From Paenibacillus athensensis (GTDB taxonomy: Bacteria; Bacillota; Bacilli; Paenibacillales; NBRC-103111), in NCBI RefSeq assembly GCF_004514475.2, contig NZ_MYFO02000019.1:1-64000 (forward strand): a stretch of 64,000 bases of DNA, written 5' to 3'. The translations under genes were made by a program, and so were the position numbers. Below, piece by piece: positions 19,520 to 28,351 of the stretch. Each line of letters begins with the position of its first letter. Within the stretch, counting starts at the first letter, position 1. The notes beneath the pieces are model-generated. The model worked only from the letters and a program-made list of their open reading frames with translations. It was not told where the DNA came from and searched no databases.

Positions 19520-21068
19520 ACAAATCACACGATCATGGACTGCCCGCAGCCTGCTCCTGCTGCTCGCCTTCGTCCTGCTAATGAACATCTGGCCGTCCGC
19601 CATATTCGCGCAAAGCAAGCTCATTGCCGACCCAACGCTGGAAACCGCCTTGCGCGAGAAGCTTGGCAAGCCGTCGGGCGAGCTAAGCCCCGCCGAGCTG
19701 GAAACCGTCACCTCGTTATACGCCTATAATCAGCCCGAACGCATTGCTTCCCTCAAAGGTCTGGAGTTTGCTACCGGCTTGGGCACTCTGGTGTTATCCG
19801 GTCAAGCGGTAAGCGATATCGGGCCGATCTCCGGCTTGCATAAACTGACTTTCTTGGCTGTGGACCGCAACGAGATTACCGACCTCACGCCCCTAACCGG
19901 CCTTGCCAAACTGACTACCCTGCTGATTAGCGGCAACCGGCTGGAACATCTCGATGCGCTGGAACATCTGAATCATCTGACAGACCTGCTCGCAGGCAAC
20001 AATCAGATCAGCGACTTGTCGCCGCTCCGAAACTTGCCATTGAAATGGTTGTCTCTGGAGCACAATCAATTGACGGATATTTCCGTTCTGGAAGAAATGC
20101 CAACGCTGGAGAACGTATATGTGAACGATAACCACATTTCCGATATTTCGGCGCTAGAGCTATTACCCCGCCTGCAGTCCGTTGCACTGGACAACAATCC
20201 ATTAAACGATCAGGCAGCCGGCGTCATCGCCAGACTCAAGCAAAAAGGCGTCCGCATCGTCACAACGAATCCTCCACCTGGCGAAAAACCGATTACGGTA
20301 TTGTTCGATGCCAACCCGCTTGATCTGGACCAGAATCCGTTCATCCGTGAAGGAACGACCCTGGTCCCGTTCCGGGCGATTTTCGAAAAGCTTGGGCTCG
20401 ACATCACCTGGCAGCAAGAAACGCAAACCATTGTCGGCGAAAGTCCGGACACCACGATCAAGCTGCAAATCGGCAGCCGAAACGCTGAAGTCAACGGCGC
20501 AGCCATCGAACTTCCCGAAGCGCCAGAGCTGGTTGATAACAGCACGTTTGTCCCCATCCGTTTTGTCGCGGAAGCGACCGGAGCGCTCGTCGATTGGGAT
20601 GCCGGGCGACGTCAAGTGATCATCAAAGCCAAACACGCGCTCACGTCGGCTGACGGTACGGCGCACGTCACGGTGTACGGGCTGTGGAACGATATGTACG
20701 AAGGCGGCGGAGACGCCACGCACAAGTTCGGCTTGCGTTCCTTCGACTTCCATCTGTTTTTCCTGCTGGCGGCAGCCAAGGAATCGCCCGGCGCCGGCAG
20801 TTTGAACGACTATTACGAAACCGTTAAAGCCCAGAACGTCAACAGTGAAACGGATCGGCTGCTCAGCGAAGAAAATGTGAGCTTCAAAGATTACCCTGCC
20901 CGCCGATTCATCTTTATGGACAATCAGCTCGACACCGAATTTACGATCACCGTTTTCGAAACGGAGCATTCGTTTTATCAGGTGGTTTTCGGAACCGAGC
21001 CCGAGTACCGCAAAGCCGCGCAAGCGGATTTTGACGGCATTGTGCAGAGCTTGACGTTTGAGCCTTAA
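19512..21068 (+). CDS. secreted leucine-rich-repeat protein with 'stalk' domain
   Basis: 518 residues. ATG 19512 overlaps the end of the RCC1 gene and has CGGAGA upstream. After a signal peptide, internalin-like LRRs of about 22 residues span about residues 80-240 (ITDLTPLTGLAKLTTLLISG, ISDLSPLRNLPLKWLSL). A stalk domain follows (LVPFRAIFEKLGLDITWQ, FVPIRFVAEATGALVDWD) that is a clear relative of the one in the preceding gene. The C-terminal region of about 130 residues (FHLFFLLAAAKE onward) is of no family I recognise. The pair looks like two different binding scaffolds mounted on the same base. Confidence 0.85.
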   Translation: MNKQITRSWTARSLLLLLAFVLLMNIWPSAIFAQSKLIADPTLETALREKLGKPSGELSPAELETVTSLYAYNQPERIASLKGLEFATGLGTLVLSGQAVSDIGPISGLHKLTFLAVDRNEITDLTPLTGLAKLTTLLISGNRLEHLDALEHLNHLTDLLAGNNQISDLSPLRNLPLKWLSLEHNQLTDISVLEEMPTLENVYVNDNHISDISALELLPRLQSVALDNNPLNDQAAGVIARLKQKGVRIVTTNPPPGEKPITVLFDANPLDLDQNPFIREGTTLVPFRAIFEKLGLDITWQQETQTIVGESPDTTIKLQIGSRNAEVNGAAIELPEAPELVDNSTFVPIRFVAEATGALVDWDAGRRQVIIKAKHALTSADGTAHVTVYGLWNDMYEGGGDATHKFGLRSFDFHLFFLLAAAKESPGAGSLNDYYETVKAQNVNSETDRLLSEENVSFKDYPARRFIFMDNQLDTEFTITVFETEHSFYQVVFGTEPEYRKAAQADFDGIVQSLTFEP

Positions 21069-21074
21069 ACAAGC

Positions 21075-21119
21075 AAAAAGCATTCCAGTCCGTGATATGA
21101 CGGAGGGAATGCTTTTTTC
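21075..21119. terminator. bidirectional intrinsic terminator
   Basis: AGCATTCC pairs with GGAATGCT, with an inner CCGT/ACGG stem, flanked by A and T runs on either side. It separates the convergent LRR and nitrilase genes. Confidence 0.85.
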
Positions 21120-21122
21120 GCT

Positions 21123-22070
21123 TCAGCGGAAGCGGACGCCGACTTGCGGCTGCTCGTTGACTGTAAGCTGGAACACATCGGGCCGGCTGTAATGGCCGAC
21201 GACATCGAGATCGTAACGACTTTGCCTAATCAGCGGCAGATGGAGGTCGGCAAACAGCAGCCCTTCCGCGCCGTAAAGCGGCTCGGCGACATACGCGCCA
21301 AGCGGATCAACCACTGCGCTGCCGCCGCGGCACAACACGTCGTCATCGCCCGCGATGTCGGCATAGCAGGCCAGATCGGCCGGATACGACGCTTTTGTGA
21401 CGTATTGATTGCTCGACACGACGTAGCAGCGCCCTTCGCAAGCAATATGCCGCAGCGTCGACTGCCACGTATCGCGCGCATCGGCAGTTGGCGTCAGCAT
21501 GATATCGACGCCCTTCGCATACATCGCCATACGCGCCAGCGGCATGTAATTCTCCCAACAAATCAAGCCGCCGACCCGGCCAAAGGGCGTATCAATCACC
21601 GTCAACGTGCTGCCGTCACCTTGCCCCCAGAGCAGCCGTTCGGCGCCGGTTGGCATCAGCTTGCGATGCTTGCCGAGATACGCCCCGTCGGGACCCAAGT
21701 AAACGAGCGAATTGTACAACGTCGTTCCCCCAAACTCGCCTTCCCGTTCGACGACGCCGACGACCAGATACGCCTGCGCCTCTCTCGCAATTTCGGCCAT
21801 TTGCGCGATCTCCGGTCCCGGAACGGTGATCGCGCTATCGGCGTAACGCTGCCAATCGCTGCGACCTTCGCCGCTACGGCTGCCGACACGCGTGCCGAAA
21901 GAGAGTCCCCGCGGATAACCCGGCACGAACGCCTCGGGAAATACGACGAGTTGAGCGCCCTGAAGGGCGGCAGCTTGCGTCAGCTCAGCGATGCGGGCGA
22001 GCGCGCCGCCGGTATCAAACAGCTGCGGCGCGGCTTGGACAACCGCGACGCGGACTTGCTTTTGCTGCAT
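21123..22070 (-). CDS. nitrilase (carbon-nitrogen hydrolase)
   Basis: 315 residues, the usual length for bacterial nitrilases. The catalytic triad is visible: Glu in VFPEAFVPGYPRG (about 46), Lys in GKHRKLMPTG (about 137) and nucleophile Cys in GGLICWENYMP (about 170). The Trp-Glu after the Cys is typical of true nitrilases, which convert nitriles to carboxylic acid and ammonia. The aryl or aliphatic substrate cannot be told. ATG 22070 has AGGAGG 7 nt upstream, so earlier in-frame codons were not used. It is divergent from a MocR regulator that may control it. Confidence 0.9.
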   Translation of the reverse strand: MQQKQVRVAVVQAAPQLFDTGGALARIAELTQAAALQGAQLVVFPEAFVPGYPRGLSFGTRVGSRSGEGRSDWQRYADSAITVPGPEIAQMAEIAREAQAYLVVGVVEREGEFGGTTLYNSLVYLGPDGAYLGKHRKLMPTGAERLLWGQGDGSTLTVIDTPFGRVGGLICWENYMPLARMAMYAKGVDIMLTPTADARDTWQSTLRHIACEGRCYVVSSNQYVTKASYPADLACYADIAGDDDVLCRGGSAVVDPLGAYVAEPLYGAEGLLFADLHLPLIRQSRYDLDVVGHYSRPDVFQLTVNEQPQVGVRFR

Positions 22071-22083
22071 ATTCCGCCTCCTC

Positions 22084-22111
22084 TTGAAACCTCGTTTGCA
22101 CATGATATACT
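22084..22111 (+). promoter_or_regulatory. sigma-A promoter of the MocR gene
   Basis: TTGAAA, a 16-bp spacer and TATACT, about 40 bp upstream of the MocR start codon. It lies in the 78-bp divergent gap and would overlap the nitrilase promoter. Confidence 0.6.
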
Positions 22112-22148
22112 AGGGCCATATCTTACGCCATTGAAGGGAACGGCCCGC

Positions 22149-23594
22149 ATGTGGAATCTCGATCGAACAAGCAAAACCCCGCTCTATCATCAAATTGCCT
22201 CCGATCTCGAACAACGCATTGCGCGAGGTGAATATCCGCCAGGCACGCTGCTGCCCTCGGAGCGCAAGCTTGCCGGCCAATTGAACGTCAATCGCAGCAC
22301 AATCGTGCAGGCCTATGACGAGCTTCGCGCATCCGGCCTCGTCGAAAGCTCGCAAGGCAGCGGCACCAAGGTCATCACGCACAAATGGGGCATCGTCCCG
22401 AAAATAACGCCGAACTGGAAGCAATACGCCGAAGGCGGCGCCTTCCTGCCGAACCTGCCGGCCATCCGCCGCATTCGCGAAGCTTTGCGCCAATCGTCGG
22501 CGCAGCCGCTGATCGATTTCGCCAGCGGCGAGCTGTCGGCGGATCTGTTCGTTGGCGAGCAGCTGCAGCAGGTGCTGCGCGAGCAGCCTTTCGACGAGCC
22601 GCTTGGCTATGACGATCCGCAAGGCTTCCTACCGTTGCGCGAGTCGCTGGTCGCGTTCCTCGAACGCGGACTCGGCATCCGCACAACCGCATCTTCGATG
22701 CTGATTACCTCAGGTTCGCAGCAATCGCTGTATTTGATCACGCAATGTCTGCTCAGCCCCGGTGACGCCGTGGCCATTGAAGACCCGTCCTACAGCTATT
22801 CGCTGCCGATGTTTCAATCGGCCGGGCTACGCTTGTTCCGGCTGCCGGTCGACCGCAGCGGCATCCGCCCGCAGGACATCGTGCCGCTGTACAAGCAGCA
22901 TCGCATTCGGATGATTTTCGTGAATCCGAATTTTCAGAATCCGACGGGAAGCGTGCTGGCTCCCGAGCGGCGTCGCGAGCTGCTGGACATCGCAGCCGAG
23001 CTTGGCATCCCGATTGTCGAAGACGACCCGTTCACGTTGACCGCTTCCAGCGGCAGCCCGCCGCCGACGCTGAAATCGCTCGATACGGCAGGCAACGTAC
23101 TCTACGTCGGCTCGCTCTCCAAAATCGCCGCTTCCGGCCTGCGCATCGGCTGGCTGCTGGCTCCGCAAACCATCGTCCAGCGACTGACCGACGCGCGCCA
23201 GCAGATGGATTTTGGCCTCAGCAGCCTGCCGCAATGGGCCGCGCAACATCTGCTGGCGGACGGCCGCATGGATCGGCAGCTGGCGCGGCTGCGCGGCGAG
23301 CTGGCGCGCAAGAAAGCGGCGCTCACCGAAGCGCTGAGTCGACATATGGGCGAGCTGCTCAGCTTCGAGCCGCCTGCCGGCGGCTTGACGCTCTGGTGCC
23401 GGATGGAGCGGCCGGCGGACGAAGCGCGCCTGCTCGACGAAGCGATCAGGCACGGCGTCGTGTTCACGCCAGGCAGCGTGTACGGCTCGGAGCGCCGCTA
23501 TGTACGGCTGAGCTTCGCCCGCCCGACGCTGGCGGAGATCCCGCACGGCGTCGAGCGGCTACTCGCGGCATGGCAGGCGCTGGAGCAGGCATAG
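22149..23594 (+). CDS. MocR-type GntR regulator fused to aminotransferase domain
   Basis: 481 residues. An N-terminal GntR winged HTH (TPLYHQIASDLEQRIARGEY, VNRSTIVQAYDELRASGLVE; about 1-75) precedes a fold-type I aminotransferase domain (YDDPQGFLPLRE, MLITSGSQQSLYL, NPNFQNPTG). The PLP-binding Lys is in GSLSKIAASG (about 325). MocR proteins use the PLP fold as an effector sensor. ATG 22149 begins where homology to the HTH begins, with GAAGGGAA upstream, although the frame stays open far 5'. The divergent layout suggests it controls the nitrilase, itself, or both. Confidence 0.9.
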   Translation: MWNLDRTSKTPLYHQIASDLEQRIARGEYPPGTLLPSERKLAGQLNVNRSTIVQAYDELRASGLVESSQGSGTKVITHKWGIVPKITPNWKQYAEGGAFLPNLPAIRRIREALRQSSAQPLIDFASGELSADLFVGEQLQQVLREQPFDEPLGYDDPQGFLPLRESLVAFLERGLGIRTTASSMLITSGSQQSLYLITQCLLSPGDAVAIEDPSYSYSLPMFQSAGLRLFRLPVDRSGIRPQDIVPLYKQHRIRMIFVNPNFQNPTGSVLAPERRRELLDIAAELGIPIVEDDPFTLTASSGSPPPTLKSLDTAGNVLYVGSLSKIAASGLRIGWLLAPQTIVQRLTDARQQMDFGLSSLPQWAAQHLLADGRMDRQLARLRGELARKKAALTEALSRHMGELLSFEPPAGGLTLWCRMERPADEARLLDEAIRHGVVFTPGSVYGSERRYVRLSFARPTLAEIPHGVERLLAAWQALEQA

Positions 23595-23945
23595 CTTGCG
23601 CCCTGACGCTGGCGCCAGCCCCAGCCGCGTCGAGCAACGCCAAGCGCCGTGTGCAAAGCGCCAGGCCGTCTGCGGGGCGAAACAACTTATACGTGGCTGG
23701 CGCTGATGCAGATGGCACTCGACTTGCACTGTATAACAGTGTAACGGTGCAGCAGTTTAACAGTGCAGCATCGCAGCGTGAAAGCATGACCACGCCAGCA
23801 TGCCTGCAGCGGCACGCCGCAGACCCGCTAAGAGCGAACGCCGACGCGGCCGGAATACGCCGCCCGGAGCGCCTCCGCGGCCACACCGAGACTGTCAGAC
23901 CCGCCGCGTCGCGCCGTCGCCAGCCGCAGGCTGCCGGTGCAACGG
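23595..23945. other. gene-free GC-rich stretch with short direct repeats
   Basis: This stretch between the MocR gene and a small membrane-protein gene has AACAGTG and GTGCAGC-type short repeats near 23735-23775. I find no gene, promoter or terminator I can support. Confidence 0.5.
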
Positions 23946-24161
23946 CTACAGCCAGCCTTTGACAAAAGCGATCAGCGCAGCAACGCCGCACGCAATCGCC
24001 ACCACGTACAAAGAGGTCAGACGAACCCATTTGGCGCCTGTTTTTTGAAAATACGTCTGGTCGCCGTCCCGATTTTTTTTCGAAAAGCCAACCATCAGCG
24101 TACCTGCCAGGCCAGCCAATAAAATCACCGTAAAAATCACATAAAACAGGTTTGCGTTCAT
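23946..24161 (-). CDS. small two-helix membrane protein, function unknown
   Basis: 71 residues. An N-terminal helix (FYVIFTVILLAGLAGTLMVG) and a C-terminal helix (LYVVAIACGVAALIAFVKG) flank a charged loop of about 25 residues (SKKNRDGDQTY...). AGGGGAG lies 8 nt before the ATG, which supports a real gene. No family recognised. Confidence 0.65.
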   Translation of the reverse strand: MNANLFYVIFTVILLAGLAGTLMVGFSKKNRDGDQTYFQKTGAKWVRLTSLYVVAIACGVAALIAFVKGWL

Positions 24162-24254
24162 CGCAAGCTCCCCTTCCCTGCGGGCCCTCGCGCCCGTGCG
24201 TTCTGTCTATCTTCAGCTTACCCTAAAAGGACCGGAAGATCGCCATCCACTTGC

Positions 24255-24539
24255 TCACTTGTTCGTCCCATCCAGTTCCCGGCCAAAAAAAGCCACGACC
24301 TTGTCGCGGTAAGCATGCGGCTCCAGTGCATAAGCGCGGAGATGCGCCGCGCCGGGAACCACCCACAGCTCGGCGGGCGAATCTTCATCTTCATCCTCAT
24401 TCCATCCCCTCGCCGCAGCCAGCAGCTCGCGGCTGTCCTCAAGCGGATTCGTGCGATCGGCGTCGCCGTGAATGAACAGATGTGGCCGCGGGGCCATGCC
24501 CTTGACCGCAACCGTGAGTCTCATCATTTGTTCCTCCAC
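24255..24539 (-). pseudogene. C-terminal remnant of an alpha/beta hydrolase
   Basis: About 94 residues resemble only the last third of a dienelactone- or prolyl-oligopeptidase-type hydrolase: the strand and Asp region HLFIHGDADRTNP and the catalytic-His region VVPGAAHLRAY. The GxSxG nucleophile part is missing, and the next gene lies about 85 bp upstream. It therefore looks like a 5'-truncated relic. A short expressed protein cannot be excluded. Confidence 0.55.
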
Positions 24540-24623
24540 AGACCTTCCTCCGCTCGCCCGCCCCGCAAAGCGGCAGGACCGCCTTCTGCCTATGCCCCGG
24601 CCCTGCCATTACCCTTTGTCAGC

Positions 24624-25328
24624 CTAAGCAATCGTCAAACGAATCAGCGTATCGCGGATTACTTGAGCCAGCTCGGGCAGCCGGTCGTGAAGGAAGAAAT
24701 GTCCGCCGTCCAACTCGTGTGTCTGGATGCCGGCGCTCGTATGAAGCGCCCAGCCCTGCACCGTCTCCGCTGTCGTAAACGAATCGCGCGAGCCGTGGAA
24801 CACGACAAGCGGGCAACGCAGCGGCGGCCGGCCCCCTACGTAGCTGTACGTCTCCACCAATTTGAAATCATTGTGGATAATCGGCAAAAACAGCTGCAGC
24901 AGCTCCTCATGCTCAAACACCTCGGCGGGCGTGCCGTCCAGCTCCTTCAGCTTCTCGATAAAAGCCGCCTGCGGCAGCGCATGAAACATTTCGGGAATCG
25001 CCATATGCGGCGGGTTGCGGCCCGATACAAACGCGCAAGCCGGCAGCTGCTCGCCGGACTGCTGCAGCCGGTGCATCAGCTCAAACGCCAGAAGCGCGCC
25101 CATGCTGTGGCCAAAAATGCCATAAGGCTCGTCCGATATATAAGGAGCAATCAGCTTGAGCAAATCATCGACAGCCTCTTGCACATGGGCATACGGCTGA
25201 TGCTGGTACCTGCGGCCGCGCCCCGCCAGCTCCACCGCCCGGCACTCCAGACCGTGGCCCAGCGCCTGATCCCAGCCGTGAAAAATCCGCGCCGAACCCC
25301 CGGCATACGGCAAACAAATCACATTCAT
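24624..25328 (-). CDS. type II thioesterase (NRPS/PKS-associated, GrsT/SrfAD type)
   Basis: 234 residues. An alpha/beta hydrolase with CLPYAGGSARIFHGW near the N-terminus, nucleophile Ser75 in GHSMG, an Asp in FHGSRDSFT and catalytic His in DGGHFFLHD. These enzymes remove stalled acyl groups from carrier proteins of non-ribosomal peptide or polyketide synthases. No synthetase, carrier protein or phosphopantetheinyl transferase lies in the window, so it is an orphan here. ATG 25328 is chosen because AAGGAG lies 8 nt upstream; a GTG at 25337 overlaps that site. Confidence 0.9.
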   Translation of the reverse strand: MNVICLPYAGGSARIFHGWDQALGHGLECRAVELAGRGRRYQHQPYAHVQEAVDDLLKLIAPYISDEPYGIFGHSMGALLAFELMHRLQQSGEQLPACAFVSGRNPPHMAIPEMFHALPQAAFIEKLKELDGTPAEVFEHEELLQLFLPIIHNDFKLVETYSYVGGRPPLRCPLVVFHGSRDSFTTAETVQGWALHTSAGIQTHELDGGHFFLHDRLPELAQVIRDTLIRLTIA

Positions 25329-25504
25329 GCTTTGCACTCCTTTACCCGCTCATGTACGGTCAGTCATCTTAACAATACTGCCTGCCAAGCGCTTTGACAA
25401 CCCGAACAACAGCCGCTGGCTAGGGTCGTCCCGCAGGCCGTCCGTCATACTATAGAGCTGAACCGCGATTCTCATTCCATGCGGATGCGAAAGGAGCTGC
25501 TGCG

Positions 25505-26368
25505 ATGAAAGCATTACTGCGTCTGGAGGACATCGGTCCCGGGGGGTACTATGGGGATGGGCAATCACGGCAAAAGCTGGCCGCCGTCGGCGACATGCTG
25601 CACCGGCTCGGGGTGCCGTTCCACGCCGCGATCATCTCGCGGTTTGTTGATCCGCTTCGCGGCGTCGACTGCCCGCTAAGCGCCACCGGCGTTCCCGCCG
25701 CGGCCGAGCTGGCGGCCCATCTGCACAAATGGCGCGACGACGGCGTTTCGCTGGGCCTGCACGGCTACACACACCAGTACGGCCGCTCGATTAGCGGCGA
25801 AGGCTTCGAATTCGCCTATGCTGGCTGCCGCGGGGACTGCCCGCCGGACGATTCGCCGCAAGCGCTCGGCACGACGGCGGGTTTGGCGAATTCCTACGCT
25901 TACCGGCGGCTGGCGCTGGCGTTCGCGGAATTCCGCGCGGTCGGCCTCGCTCCCGACTGGTTCGAAACGCCGCATTACGCCGCTTCGCCCGCGCAGCGCC
26001 GCATCCTGGAAGCGTGTACGCGCTTCATGTACGAAGACAATCCCGATGCGCCGGGCAGCCGTCAGGTGACGGCACGGGCCTCTGCCAATCGTTATGGCCG
26101 TACATGGTATGTGCCGACGCCGCTGGGCTACGTGGACGGCACAGACCCAGAACGCGACACCGCGCGCATCGTGGAGGAGGCGGCCCGGTATGCGCCTGAC
26201 GAGCTGGCTTCGTTCTTTTTTCATCCGTTTCTCGAATTTCCGTATATCCGCATAGCTGTAAACGGCCGGACCGTGTATGACGAGCGTTCGCCGCTGCGCA
26301 CTCTTATTGCCGGACTGAAAGCGGCAGGACGACAGTTTGTGACGATACGCGCCTTCAGCGGAAGCTGA
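25505..26368 (+). CDS. DUF2334-type polysaccharide-deacetylase-like protein
   Basis: 287 residues. NodB-like fold markers are the early acidic ALLRLEDIGPG, the metal-site-like LGLHGYTHQYG and the late FFFHPFLEFPY. No signal peptide is seen, so it probably acts in the cytoplasm or its substrate is not cell-wall polymer. The family's reaction is not established to my knowledge. AAAGGAG precedes the ATG. The 3' end overlaps the convergent DUF6179 gene by 14 bp. Confidence 0.75.
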   Translation: MKALLRLEDIGPGGYYGDGQSRQKLAAVGDMLHRLGVPFHAAIISRFVDPLRGVDCPLSATGVPAAAELAAHLHKWRDDGVSLGLHGYTHQYGRSISGEGFEFAYAGCRGDCPPDDSPQALGTTAGLANSYAYRRLALAFAEFRAVGLAPDWFETPHYAASPAQRRILEACTRFMYEDNPDAPGSRQVTARASANRYGRTWYVPTPLGYVDGTDPERDTARIVEEAARYAPDELASFFFHPFLEFPYIRIAVNGRTVYDERSPLRTLIAGLKAAGRQFVTIRAFSGS

Positions 26369-27794
26369 ACTCGCCGACATCGAGCGTTTCAAGCCGTTCG
26401 CCAATCGCTGCCAATCGGCGCGCGCTCAAGCCGTTGAGGAAATCGAGCAGCCGCTGCTGCCACTCCGCCTCTGCCGACCGCTTGGCGTGCACGGCAGCGA
26501 GCAGATCGGACGAGGAGCCGCGCAGCTCCTCGTAGAGCGTGATTTTGGCCAGAACCGCCAGCTCCGTATCGCCAAACGCCGCAAACAGCGTTTCGTATTC
26601 AGCGCCATACAAGATGTCTGCTTCCAGCATGTCGAGATAGTCATGCAGTGATCGGAAATTGGCTTGAATCAGCTTGATTTTGGCCTCTGCCGAAGCGCAA
26701 TCGGCCAGCTGTTCGAGCCGCTTGCGCAGCTGCATATCGCTCATCCGGTCCGCTGCCCCGAAAGACATCGTCTCCGGCTTGGACCGCGGCGCTCTGGTCG
26801 TGATTACAACCGCCTCCAGACTGTCGTGACGGACGGCGTGATGCAGCCGCTGCGCCAGATTGCTTTCACCCAGCCGCATATACGCCAGCCATTGTGGATC
26901 GGACAACGCCCACTCACGGCACAGCTCTTCCTGCGCCCGGTTAATCCATGCGCGTATCGTGGACAAATCCCAAGCAGCCAGCCTGAGCTTGATACCGGGC
27001 AGCCGTTCGGGAGCAAGGCGCAATTCGCGGGCCGAACCGCCGCTGAGCAGCGAAAACAACGCCATCTCCAACACAAGCTCAAATATATTAAACAGCTCGA
27101 TCCGGTAGTCGAAGCGGCATACGTCTCCATAGTCCGCCAGCAGTCCCAGCACATCCTCCAGGGGAAATAGCCCGACCAGGCGCGTCTCCAGAAGCAAGCG
27201 TTCCATATACTGATGAATGTAGGTGATGCCTGTCAGGCTCGTATCGTCTGCGGCCAACGGATAATCGATGCTCGCCATCGTATTGTGCGCTTCGAATACC
27301 ACATCGTATTTCTTCATAAAAACCGGCAGCGACTCATCGATCGTCAGCTGATAGGCATCTACGGGCAAAGCCAGCTTGCTCCGCCGAAGCTCCCCGTACA
27401 GCCGCTTGGCATCGGTAAACAATCCGGCGACCCGTTCGACGCCGCAATGATGAATCCGCACGATGCCTTCCGTCCGCAAGCGCTCCAATGCCCGTTCCGG
27501 CTCTCCGGCCATCCGCAGCTCCAGATCCGTCGCATAAAGGATGGAAGCCAGCAGGCTTTCCGCCGTTTCTGCAGCAATCGACGAGCTTTCCCCCTTTGTG
27601 CGCTGGCGGATCAACCGTTCCAGTACCCTCATCAGCCCGCTCTGCGCTTCCAGCGCCTCAGTGCGGCCGAGCCGTCCGGCCCGCTGCCCTTCCGCCAGCA
27701 GCGCCACGGTATAACTGCCCCGAGCAAGCCGTTCCGGGTGCAGCCGCTTGCCGGACTGCACAGCCGGCCAAGCCCCCGTTTGATCAGCGTTCAT
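26355..27794 (-). CDS. DUF6179-type protein of unknown function
   Basis: About 479 residues, mostly helical, with no signal peptide or membrane segment. Readable landmarks are DAYQLTIDESLPVFMKKYDVVFEAHNT and VLGLLADYGDVCRFDYRIELFN. It lies directly behind, and overlaps, a DUF6323-like gene; this two-gene pairing is known to me from other Firmicutes, but no function has been assigned. The start is set at ATG 27794 (AGGAGG 6 nt upstream); ATG 27800 abuts the ribosome site. The family label is from memory. Confidence 0.6.
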   Translation of the reverse strand: MNADQTGAWPAVQSGKRLHPERLARGSYTVALLAEGQRAGRLGRTEALEAQSGLMRVLERLIRQRTKGESSSIAAETAESLLASILYATDLELRMAGEPERALERLRTEGIVRIHHCGVERVAGLFTDAKRLYGELRRSKLALPVDAYQLTIDESLPVFMKKYDVVFEAHNTMASIDYPLAADDTSLTGITYIHQYMERLLLETRLVGLFPLEDVLGLLADYGDVCRFDYRIELFNIFELVLEMALFSLLSGGSARELRLAPERLPGIKLRLAAWDLSTIRAWINRAQEELCREWALSDPQWLAYMRLGESNLAQRLHHAVRHDSLEAVVITTRAPRSKPETMSFGAADRMSDMQLRKRLEQLADCASAEAKIKLIQANFRSLHDYLDMLEADILYGAEYETLFAAFGDTELAVLAKITLYEELRGSSSDLLAAVHAKRSAEAEWQQRLLDFLNGLSARRLAAIGERLETLDVGEFSFR

Positions 27795-28263
27795 ACGCAT
27801 CCTCCTCGTCTTCGCTTTCTTCGCCTGGCGTCAAGCCGCTTCTGAACCGGGAAGCGTACTCCTCCATGCTGCCGCGCAGCAGCTCGATCGCACCGCCGCA
27901 CTCCCCGTCAAAGCGTTCCTTCATCGCTTCAATCAATACAAGGTCGCCGATGCGGTCCTCCGTGTCGCTCTTGATCGCGTAAAACAGCTCCAGCAGCTCT
28001 GCCAGCGTCCCGGCAAAGCTGTCCGCTTCCATGTGGACAGACGCAGCGAAAACCTCAATCAGCGCTGCAGCAGCGCCAACGCCAATTTCAACGCGGTCGT
28101 AATGACCGAGCGCCTGCTCGCGTACAGCCAGCAGCAAATGGGCATCGTCCGGACTTAACGTCAAGCCGTGGGGCTGCGTATAGCGGTTTTGTTCCAGCAG
28201 CGTGAACACCGCCTGATCCTCCAGGGAATGACTGAGCGCGTGCAGCAATCGCGGTAACAGCAT
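27784..28263 (-). CDS. DUF6323-type protein, partner of the DUF6179 gene
   Basis: 159 residues, helical and acidic at the C-terminus. The segment PHGLTLSPDDAHLLLAVREQAL and the later ELLELFYAIKSDTEDRIGD match my recollection of DUF6323 proteins. ATG 28263 has AGGAGG 9 nt upstream; the preceding in-frame ATG abuts the ribosome site. It is the first gene of a two-gene operon from a strong promoter at 28352-28380. Function unknown. Confidence 0.6.
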   Translation of the reverse strand: MLLPRLLHALSHSLEDQAVFTLLEQNRYTQPHGLTLSPDDAHLLLAVREQALGHYDRVEIGVGAAAALIEVFAASVHMEADSFAGTLAELLELFYAIKSDTEDRIGDLVLIEAMKERFDGECGGAIELLRGSMEEYASRFRSGLTPGEESEDEEDAYER

Positions 28264-28289
28264 GACAAGCATCCTCCTCGAAAAAGATA

Positions 28290-28318
28290 TTGACATTTCA
28301 TTGAATTTGTGATATGAT
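28290..28318 (+). promoter_or_regulatory. consensus sigma-A promoter reading toward the Crp/Fnr gene
   Basis: TTGACA at 28290, exactly 17 bp, TATGAT at 28313. The predicted start is near 28325. A TGTGA half-site (28308-28312) touches the -10, which could allow Crp/Fnr autoregulation. It faces the opposing promoter at 28352-28380. Confidence 0.8.
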
Positions 28319-28351
28319 TGTATAAATACGTTTAAAATTAATAGTTCATCT

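Noticed and set aside
23234-24030. Overlapping frames around the MocR 3' end on both strands
   Set aside because: They are GC-driven open frames with no ribosome site or recognisable motif, and most overlap the well-supported MocR gene.
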